NCBI RefSeq assembly: GCF_017815135.1
Contig: NZ_JAGJCF010000004.1
Location: 186,001 to 250,000 of the forward strand
DNA from: Jiella mangrovi
GTDB lineage: Bacteria; Pseudomonadota; Alphaproteobacteria; Rhizobiales; Rhizobiaceae
Length of the DNA: 64,000 nt
Reading direction: 5' to 3'
Position 1 is the stretch's first letter. Every line of letters begins with the position of its first letter. A model generated the notes under the pieces. That model did not search any database, was not told the DNA's origin, and saw only the letters and a program-made list of their open reading frames with translations. A program made the translations under genes and the position numbers. Of this stretch, positions 58,390 to 64,000 are shown in pieces.

Positions 58390-58902
58390 TCATACTTTAG
58401 GACAATGTCGATTTTGCCGCCGCAGTGACGGGGTGTGGCGCCGAGTTGCATGGGATGATGGCCCGGCGTTCGGGCTTGCTCGCGAAGGATCTCTCCTGCC
58501 GTTTGCGGTCTCGCGTCGGACGGGCTTGGGGTCGGCTTCGCCTGGGGGCTGCCGGATCCACGGCCCGTCACCGGCAAGCCAGCGCATCAGCCGGGCGACG
58601 ACGATATGGCGGTTGATGTCGTAGCGGGCGTCCCGGATGCGGCAAAAGCGCGCCTGGCGTCGCGCCTCCCGGCTGACCTTCTCGGCGATCGTTGCGCGCG
58701 TGGCCGCTTCCAGCTTCGAAGGGTCATCCATTCGGCAGGCCCTGGCGAGGTTCGGCCCCTCGGCGCCGTAGCGGCGAAGCGCGGCCTGCAGCTCGAGCCG
58801 CTGAATGGCGAGCCGGTCTTGCTCGCGTCTTGCTTCTACCTGACGGCGAATGCGAGCGGCGAAAATTTCAAGAAAGGGGGAAAGGTCATCGGCGGTTGTC
58901 AT
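58390..58902 (-). CDS. Arg-rich hypothetical protein, 170 aa
   Basis: From the ATG at 58902 with GGAG 8 bases upstream: 'MTTADDLSPFLEIFAARIRRQVEARREQDRLAIQRLELQAALRRYGAEGP...' is a plausible charged helical or coiled-coil N-terminus, then a middle with 'INRHIVVARLMRWLAGDGPWI', then an Arg/Pro/Ser-rich low-complexity tail that may be read beyond the natural end. No known family recognised. Divergent from the DnaA-domain-IV gene. Confidence 0.5.
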   Translation of the reverse strand: MTTADDLSPFLEIFAARIRRQVEARREQDRLAIQRLELQAALRRYGAEGPNLARACRMDDPSKLEAATRATIAEKVSREARRQARFCRIRDARYDINRHIVVARLMRWLAGDGPWIRQPPGEADPKPVRRETANGRRDPSRASPNAGPSSHATRRHTPSLRRQNRHCPKV

Positions 58903-59128
58903 CGCGGAACTCCAGGCGACATGAGAGCCGACCAGCATCGCCCGTTGCCGAGGGGGTGGGGATATCTTCCTTGTTGACCGCAGGAAATTCGCGCCGCACT
59001 CTCGGCGCTGTGGTCCGGAAAATATGGAAAAAGGGACCCAGGGAGAATCTTTCAGGACTAGGAAGATATTCACATGTTGGGCAAGTTCGCTTATAAACCT
59101 GCGATCATTCCAGCAGGGAGACGGACCC
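58903..59128. promoter_or_regulatory. Divergent control region with long inverted repeat and DnaA-box-like site
   Basis: ATATCTTCCT (58962-58971) is exactly repeated in inverse at 59060-59069 (AGGAAGATAT), about 90 bases apart. ATATTCACA at 59066-59074 differs by one base from the DnaA box TTATNCACA. A -10-like CTTATAAA follows near 59090. This region lies between the Arg-rich gene and the DnaA-domain-IV gene. Confidence 0.45.
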
Positions 59129-59620
59129 ATGCAGTTTCCAAGGCCGCCAGAACGAACCGATGCGACCGAGGGGTGCAACATCGCCCATGCGGTCTGGCGC
59201 TGCGACGCGCCGCCGGGCCATGGACCTTCATTCGCCGGCGAAACCTGCTCGCCTTCGCGGGGCCGGCACCGCATGGCCGCTGCCGCATGCCGGCTGGCGC
59301 AGGAGATCGCCGCCGTCGGCTTCGATGTGCCCGTCGCCGAGATCCGCCGGCCGAGCCGCGCCGAGAATCGGGCCTGCGACGCGCGCCATGTCGCCATGTA
59401 CCTGGCCAATACGACCTTCGGCATTTCGCTGAGCCGCATCGCGCTCGCTTTCGGCCGCGACCGCACGAGCATTGCCTATGCCGTTCGCCGGGTCGAGGAA
59501 TGGCGCGACGACGAGGCTTTCGAGCAGTCGCTGCAGAGACTGGAGGGACTTGCGACGGCTGCCTGCCGGGCCATCGACAGCGGCGTTGCGGTGAAAATGG
59601 CCGCGGAGGCGCAGCCATGA
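59129..59620 (+). CDS. Orphan DnaA domain IV (DNA-binding) protein
   Basis: 163 residues. 'DARHVAMYLANTTFGISLSRIALAFGRDRTSIAYAVRRVEEWRDDEAFEQ' (about 87-136) is the helix-turn-helix domain IV of DnaA (S..ia..FgRDRTt..ha), but there is no AAA+ ATPase domain. It could recognise DnaA-box-like sequences and act as a transcription regulator or replication modulator. GGGAG precedes the ATG at 59129. The next gene overlaps it by ATGA. Confidence 0.88.
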   Translation: MQFPRPPERTDATEGCNIAHAVWRCDAPPGHGPSFAGETCSPSRGRHRMAAAACRLAQEIAAVGFDVPVAEIRRPSRAENRACDARHVAMYLANTTFGISLSRIALAFGRDRTSIAYAVRRVEEWRDDEAFEQSLQRLEGLATAACRAIDSGVAVKMAAEAQP

Positions 59621-60150
59621 GCGGGGGGCCGGGTTTCAACGAGGACGAGACGCCGCTGACGCGGCTTGCGACCCGGCGCGGCCGAGGCGGCGAGCCGTTC
59701 CTGGCGCCCGCCGAGGCGATGGCCGGCGAGCGGATCCGGGCGGATTTCACCCGCGGCCAGATGACGCCGTCGCTCGGTCAGCGCTGGGACGCGATGCCGC
59801 GCGCGCCACGCCATGGCGGCTCGAACGATCTGTCCGATACCGCGATCGATGCCAGGCGCCGGGTCGCGGAGGCTTGCGAGGCAGTCGGGCCGGAGCTTTC
59901 GGGCCTCATCCTCGACGTCTGCTGTTTCCTGAAGGGGCTCGAAAGCGTGGAGCGAGAGCGGCAATGGCCGGCCCGTTCGGCAAAACTCCTCCTCAAGACG
60001 GGGCTTGCCATCCTGGCGCGGCACTACGGCTTCGACCGGCAGGGCGGCAGCCGCGAGGGACGCATCCGTCGCTGGCGCGCGCCGAAGGAGGAGGGGGACA
60101 GGCCGGGCAGTGGCGCATCACGAGAGACTGCCTCGGGCCGCAATGGCTGA
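59617..60150 (+). CDS. DUF6456-domain protein
   Basis: 177 residues. 'LAPAEAMAGERIRADFTRGQMTPSLGQRWDAM' and 'DARRRVAEACEAVGPELSGLILDVCCFLKGLESVERERQWPARSAKLLLKTGLAILARHYG' match the DUF6456 pattern (aE..AG.rlr.D and EreewWPaRsgkvvL...L..La.hYG). Unknown function; the family usually occurs with HTH domains in alphaproteobacteria. ATGA overlap with the DnaA-domain-IV gene means the two are made together, possibly as parts of one regulator. Confidence 0.85.
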   Translation: MSGGPGFNEDETPLTRLATRRGRGGEPFLAPAEAMAGERIRADFTRGQMTPSLGQRWDAMPRAPRHGGSNDLSDTAIDARRRVAEACEAVGPELSGLILDVCCFLKGLESVERERQWPARSAKLLLKTGLAILARHYGFDRQGGSREGRIRRWRAPKEEGDRPGSGASRETASGRNG

Positions 60151-60213
60151 GCCGGCCTGTCCGCGGCGGGCCGTGCTCCCGCCGGCAGGCGAGGGAGGCT
60201 GCGGCGCCTCTAT

Positions 60214-60633
60214 CTAGGCGGCGGCCGCCTCGCGCGCATCGGTCTTGATCCGCGTCACCATCGACCGCAAGCCGTTGGAGCGCTGCGGCGTCAGGTGGTC
60301 CTGGAGGCCGAGGCGGGAAAACACCGCTTCGGCATCGATGGTCTGGATTTCGTCGGCGCTGCGGCCGGAGAACAGGGCAAGGGCGATCGCAACGAGGCCC
60401 TTGACGATATGCGCGTCGGAATCGCCGCGAAAGGTCAGATGGGGCGGGCTCTTTCCGTCGCTCTCGCTCACCAGCCATACTTGGCTGACGCAACCGCGGA
60501 CCTTGGTCGCGTCGGTCATCTCCTCCGGCGAAAGGTCGGGCAGCGCCCGGCCGAGCTCGATGAGATAGCGGTAGCGATCCTCCCAATCGTCGAGAAGCTC
60601 GAAATCCGTGGTGATCTCGTCGATCGTCTGCAT
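60214..60633 (-). CDS. sufE: SufE-family cysteine desulfuration protein
   Basis: 139 residues. 'DATKVRGCVSQVWLV' has the active cysteine C48 that accepts sulfur from the SufS cysteine desulfurase; 'GDSDAHIVKGLVAIALALFSGRSADEI' is the second conserved block. GGAG precedes the ATG at 60633. No other suf gene is in the window. Confidence 0.93.
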   Translation of the reverse strand: MQTIDEITTDFELLDDWEDRYRYLIELGRALPDLSPEEMTDATKVRGCVSQVWLVSESDGKSPPHLTFRGDSDAHIVKGLVAIALALFSGRSADEIQTIDAEAVFSRLGLQDHLTPQRSNGLRSMVTRIKTDAREAAAA

Positions 60634-60772
60634 GGCCGCTCCGGGAACTTGTAGGCGAAAGTGGCGGAACGAGACTGCGGCGAAGCGCTGTCTCAGACCG
60701 ATCCGGCTCCGTTGAAGGAAGCCGGCGTCCGCCGACGCTTTCGCCGACATATAGGCGCGATCGGCGAGCCTG

Positions 60773-61366
60773 TCAGGTCCGGGGCGCGGAAACCGGCAGC
60801 GGCACTCGCGTTGCGAGGTGGTGATCGCTTGGCGTCGTCCTCGGCGGCAGCGGGCGGCTTCGCGCAGCCGGCAGATGGTCCGAGAGCGGCGGGGTGCTGG
60901 TCTGCGAGGCCGTTTCGGTGCCGCGCGTTCCCTCCGCCCGATCCTGCGGGACCGGGGCAGGCGAAAGGCCGGTGGCCGGAATCGCGGCGGTGGTGATCTT
61001 GTCGGTCCGCGGCGACGGCGCGGTGTGTTTGACAGCACTCGCCGCCACGTTGCTCCTCGACGGTTCTGCCTCCTCTTTCGCCGGCTCGGAGCGCTGGCGC
61101 CTCGCGACGGCGTCGTCGATGAAACCGTAGGCGATCGCAAGTCCATCGCCGACGCGTTCGCCGGCAAAGCGCGCGACGTCCGCTCCGGCGGCGCATGCGG
61201 CCGGCGTGCGATCGCAAATGCCCGAAAGGTCGGACAAGGCGGCCTGGGCTCCGTAGAGCACGGCGAACATGTTGATCGTGGGCTCGCCGTCGCGCGGCTC
61301 GCCGCCCGGCACGATCATGGCGATCAGGCCCAGAAAGAAGGCCACCTTGATGACGAAGCGAATCAT
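60773..61366 (-). CDS. DUF5330-family membrane-anchored protein
   Basis: 197 residues. A N-terminal transmembrane helix (3-20, FVIKVAFFLGLIAMIVP) is followed by 'GAQAALSDLSGICDRTPAACAAG' with two cysteines about 8 apart, the DUF5330 signature as I remember it, and a long Thr/Ser/Pro/Ala-rich tail. Function unknown. GGGAAAGAG precedes the ATG. Confidence 0.82.
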   Translation of the reverse strand: MIRFVIKVAFFLGLIAMIVPGGEPRDGEPTINMFAVLYGAQAALSDLSGICDRTPAACAAGADVARFAGERVGDGLAIAYGFIDDAVARRQRSEPAKEEAEPSRSNVAASAVKHTAPSPRTDKITTAAIPATGLSPAPVPQDRAEGTRGTETASQTSTPPLSDHLPAARSRPLPPRTTPSDHHLATRVPLPVSAPRT

Positions 61367-61759
61367 CGCTCTTTCCCCGTCCGTTCATCCCGGGCCGCGA
61401 TCCTCGTTCCGTCACGGGTCGCAGCTTCTATTGGGAGAGCATGACAGGCGGAGCGGAATCTCACGTTGAAATTGCGATGAAAATTTTAGGTAATTCCGAT
61501 TGATTCGGACAAGCGTGAGACCAACGTCTTCGGCGCGACCGTCATCGTCACGGCGTTTACTTTTCATTAACCATGTTCGAAGCCGAGCATCATATGAAAA
61601 GCGTAGTTTTCTGGGGAATGCAGGCTTCAGGCCAGCTTGAGGGCGAGCCGGTTTATGGCTTCCTTAATGCGCGCCCGGCATGATCGTGAATGTCGGTTCG
61701 AACGCCCCTTTCGGCGAGTTCGGCCGGCTGACAGATGATCTGCCAGGGTGAGACCGAGA
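61367..61759. other. Intergenic region, possible CtrA half-site
   Basis: 393 bases upstream of the histidine kinase gene, AT-richer than the surroundings. A TTAACCAT sequence at 61567-61574 resembles a CtrA half-site, which would fit a cell-cycle kinase gene. No gene seen. Confidence 0.35.
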
Positions 61760-63589
61760 ATGAGGCAAGCTGCGAAGCGTCCAAAGGACACCGGTTTGCG
61801 TGTCTCCCAGGCCGCCGTCCGCTTCATGAATACGCGGCTCGACGAATTCGTCGCGCCCTCGGTCACGAGGGGCGGTGAACGTCGCTTCCAGGCCCGTGTG
61901 CTCTGCGTTCTTCTGGCCTTCGCTCTCGGCGGGGCTTTGTGCTTTCCCCTTGTTCTTTTCTTCGGGGCAGCGGCCTCCGTCGCCGCGCTGCCGCTGATAC
62001 TCGCCGCCGTCGCATTGGCCTCCGCTGCCTGGCTGTCGATCGCCGGACGAGCCGACGCGGTGCTCTGGTTCTGGGGGACGATCGTCTCGATCAGCCTCAC
62101 CTTGATGGCGCTGAACCGGGCGTTGCCGCCGGAATTTGCCATCGCGGCGCTCGCCATTTTGCCGCTCGAGGCGGGAAACGCGAAGCGCTACCGGCTGGCG
62201 GCAGGTCTCGTCGCCGTGTCGCTCGCCTGCGGCGGCCTGCTCGCGGCGACAGCGGCGCTGGAGGAGGCCGGCATGACGGCCGGCAGCCTGCTGCTCGGCC
62301 TGACAGCCGTCTTCTACGGCCTGAGGCTCGTCGTTCGCGGCGCTGCGGATCGCGGTCTGGACCGTCACGAGCGTGATGACGACGAGCGGCGGGCGCGCCG
62401 CCGGGCGGCCGAGGAATTCGGCACGTTGATCTTCGAGGTCCGCCAGAGCGGGCGGATCGATCACGCGTCTTCGAAAGCCTGCGAGGTCATCGCAGGCGGC
62501 GGTCACAGTTGCTCGGGTGACCTGTTCGGCGAGCTCTGCCATGTCGCCGACCGGCTGGCCGTTATGCAGGCGATCGATGATGCGCGCTCCGGCAATCGGC
62601 CGGCGCCTTTCGCGGCGAGGCTGAAGGTGGCAGAAGGGCGTTTCTGCAGCTTCGGTCTGACCATCCGCCAGCTTGGCCCGCTCGCGCAGGACGGCGACGA
62701 CGACCGCGATGTCCTCGTCATCGCCGAAAGCCTCGTTCTGGCGCCGGAATCCGACCTCAGCGCCGATCTCGAGGCGGCGTGCAAGGCCTCGGCTGCCAAA
62801 AGCCAGTTCCTGGCGACGGTCAGTCACGAATTGCGTACGCCGCTGAACGCCATCATCGGCTTTTCGGACGTTCTCGACCACGAGTATTTCGGCGGATTCG
62901 AAAGCGTGAAGCAAAAGGAATATGTCGGTCTGATCCGCCAGTCGGGCCAGCATCTTCTGTCCATCGTCAACACGCTGCTCGATGTCTCGAAGATCGAGGC
63001 CGGACGCTACGACCTCGATCCCGAGACGTTCGATCTGTCGGTCCTGATGCGGGAAATCGGCGATCTGATGCGTGAGGAGGCCCGCTGCAAGGGCTTGCGC
63101 CTGGACGTGAGGCCGGCGCGGGGTCTGGAACTCGTCGCCGATCGCAGGGCCTGCCGGCAGATCCTCCTCAATCTCGTCTCCAATGCCCTGAAGTTCACCG
63201 AGAGCGGCGTCGTCACCGTGGAAAGCCGCCTTTGCGGGTCCGACTGCGAGATGCTTGTCAGCGACACCGGCATCGGCATCGCCGAAGCCGATATCGGTCG
63301 CCTCGGTGCGCCCTTCGTTCAGCTTTCCTCCGGACTGTCGCGCCGGTACCAGGGAACCGGCCTCGGTCTCTCCCTCGTCAAGGGTCTCGCCGAGCTGCAT
63401 GGCGGCGCGATGAGCGTCACGAGCCAGCCCGGTGTCGGGACCATGGTCACCGTTCGTGTGCCGGTCGATGGTCCGTCGGCCGACCTTGAGCCTTCCGCCT
63501 CTACCCCTGAAAACATCGTCGCGTTGAGTGATGCCCGCAGCAAAACGAACTTCCAAGCGCAGATCCGTGAAAAAAGACGCTCGGCCTGA
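61760..63589 (+). CDS. DivJ/PleC-like membrane sensor histidine kinase
   Basis: 609 residues. About six transmembrane helices (40-185), a PAS-like region (about 215-325), then a HisKA domain with H356 in 'FLATVSHELRTPLNAIIGFSDVL' and a HATPase domain with 'LLNLVSNALKF' (N box), 'SDTGIGIAEADI' (G1) and 'GTGLGLSLVKGL' (G2). The H box and the membrane layout resemble DivJ, the kinase of the cell-cycle regulator DivK, but PleC-type or other kinases are not excluded. An upstream GTG at 61748 is possible. The next gene overlaps it by 23 bases. Confidence 0.88.
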   Translation: MRQAAKRPKDTGLRVSQAAVRFMNTRLDEFVAPSVTRGGERRFQARVLCVLLAFALGGALCFPLVLFFGAAASVAALPLILAAVALASAAWLSIAGRADAVLWFWGTIVSISLTLMALNRALPPEFAIAALAILPLEAGNAKRYRLAAGLVAVSLACGGLLAATAALEEAGMTAGSLLLGLTAVFYGLRLVVRGAADRGLDRHERDDDERRARRRAAEEFGTLIFEVRQSGRIDHASSKACEVIAGGGHSCSGDLFGELCHVADRLAVMQAIDDARSGNRPAPFAARLKVAEGRFCSFGLTIRQLGPLAQDGDDDRDVLVIAESLVLAPESDLSADLEAACKASAAKSQFLATVSHELRTPLNAIIGFSDVLDHEYFGGFESVKQKEYVGLIRQSGQHLLSIVNTLLDVSKIEAGRYDLDPETFDLSVLMREIGDLMREEARCKGLRLDVRPARGLELVADRRACRQILLNLVSNALKFTESGVVTVESRLCGSDCEMLVSDTGIGIAEADIGRLGAPFVQLSSGLSRRYQGTGLGLSLVKGLAELHGGAMSVTSQPGVGTMVTVRVPVDGPSADLEPSASTPENIVALSDARSKTNFQAQIREKRRSA

Positions 63590-64000
63590 AGGCCTGCTCG
63601 ACGCGGTCGCGACGCTCTCGACGCGCGGTGCCATGGGCGCCCTGCGCGCCGTTGCGCGGCGTCCGGCGCTGTCGTCCGGCATCGCGGCCTTTGGCGTGAT
63701 CTTCGCCAGCGTCTCGATCAACGGCCTCTACGAACAGAGCGGCCGGCATCCCAATCCGATGCTGGTGACGCGCAAGGTGCAAGAGCCTGCGCCAGCCGAG
63801 AACGTCGCATCGGCGTCCTCGCAGGCGGCTCAAGACGCCGTGCGCCAGCCTCGTTCGGCAGCGCTCTCGCAGGATCGCGTGGCTGGCGCATTCGCCCGCG
63901 CGGCGGGCGAGGACGCGTCCTCGGCCGAAGCGACAGAGAAGACGGCGTCGGCGGATCGTTCCGGCGTTCCGGCGCCCGCGCCGCGGCCTTTGCCGCAGCC
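63567..64000 (+). CDS. Membrane-anchored protein, probable peptidoglycan-binding family (cut by window edge)
   Basis: The first 144 residues: MKKDARPEGLLDAVAT... a hydrophobic segment at about 35-52 ('SSGIAAFGVIFASVSINGL'), then a long Ala/Pro/Ser-rich linker. Rhizobial proteins of this look end in a PG_binding_1 domain, which would lie beyond the window, so the family is inferred. The start is GTG at 63567, overlapping the kinase gene; an in-frame ATG at 63633 is the alternative. Confidence 0.6.
   Translation, partial: MKKDARPEGLLDAVATLSTRGAMGALRAVARRPALSSGIAAFGVIFASVSINGLYEQSGRHPNPMLVTRKVQEPAPAENVASASSQAAQDAVRQPRSAALSQDRVAGAFARAAGEDASSAEATEKTASADRSGVPAPAPRPLPQ

Overview
The window is a GC-rich chromosomal segment of an alphaproteobacterium, most likely order Hyphomicrobiales (Rhizobiales), possibly near Aurantimonadaceae (family level is inference). 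Pointers are small families typical of that order (DUF992, DUF3563, DUF5330, DUF459, DUF6456, an orphan DnaA domain IV protein), a CyaC-type membrane adenylate cyclase, OxyR divergent from catalase, a Flp pilin next to CpaA, and a DivJ/PleC-type kinase. I see no rRNA, CRISPR array, prophage, transposase or integrase. One tRNA (Phe, GAA) is present.

Layout. 1-9.7 kb: the start of a Crp/Fnr-type regulator cut by the left edge, a small His-rich secreted protein, gltD, an SGNH-fold DUF459 protein downstream of a lytic transglycosylase, galU, a beta-barrel outer membrane protein and kdsD; this is an envelope and central metabolism block. 9.8-16 kb: tRNA-Phe, a pair of inverted palindromic repeats, purU divergent from guaB, a VOC protein, a Gfo/Idh/MocA oxidoreductase and a secreted PQQ-type sugar dehydrogenase. 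16-21 kb: redox and stress genes, namely a CyaC-like cyclase (membrane diheme-type anchor, 2Fe-2S domain, class III cyclase), oxyR, katA and a 48-aa DUF3563 protein. 21-24.6 kb: an unknown 349-aa protein, a SAM methyltransferase and a TPR plus GT-D-like protein, which look like a glycan or surface modification group. 25-29.5 kb: argG, an Omp25/31-like barrel, a LysE exporter, an FMN reductase and a GST.

29.8-39.3 kb is a beta-oxidation region: fadE-like, thiolase and fadB/J-like genes in one operon behind a promoter with a MerR/LiuR-like palindrome, then a FAH-family gene and a second acyl-CoA dehydrogenase plus crotonase operon. 39.4-51.3 kb holds a second repeat pair, a serine/alanine-glyoxylate aminotransferase, a bacterial PH protein, a GNAT, purD, ubiA, a 4'-phosphopantetheinyl transferase overlapped by a metallophosphoesterase that resembles mycobacterial PptH, an RNase D-like exonuclease, DUF992, and the nucleoside salvage operon deoB-add-upp. 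51.4-54.5 kb is a split piece of a tad/Flp pilus locus. 54.6-58.1 kb is livG-livF-livH-livM without its binding protein. 58.4-64 kb contains small poorly known genes (an Arg-rich protein, a DnaA domain IV protein overlapped by a DUF6456 protein), sufE, a DUF5330 protein, a DivJ/PleC-like histidine kinase and the start of a peptidoglycan-binding-type membrane protein.

The most noteworthy items are the PPTase/PptH-like pair, the TPR/GT-D, methyltransferase and unknown-protein cluster, the redox-sensing cyclase, the DnaA-IV/DUF6456 pair with a DnaA-box-like site in its promoter, and the DUF459 protein that has lost the SGNH nucleophile and histidine. No clearly unprecedented system is visible.
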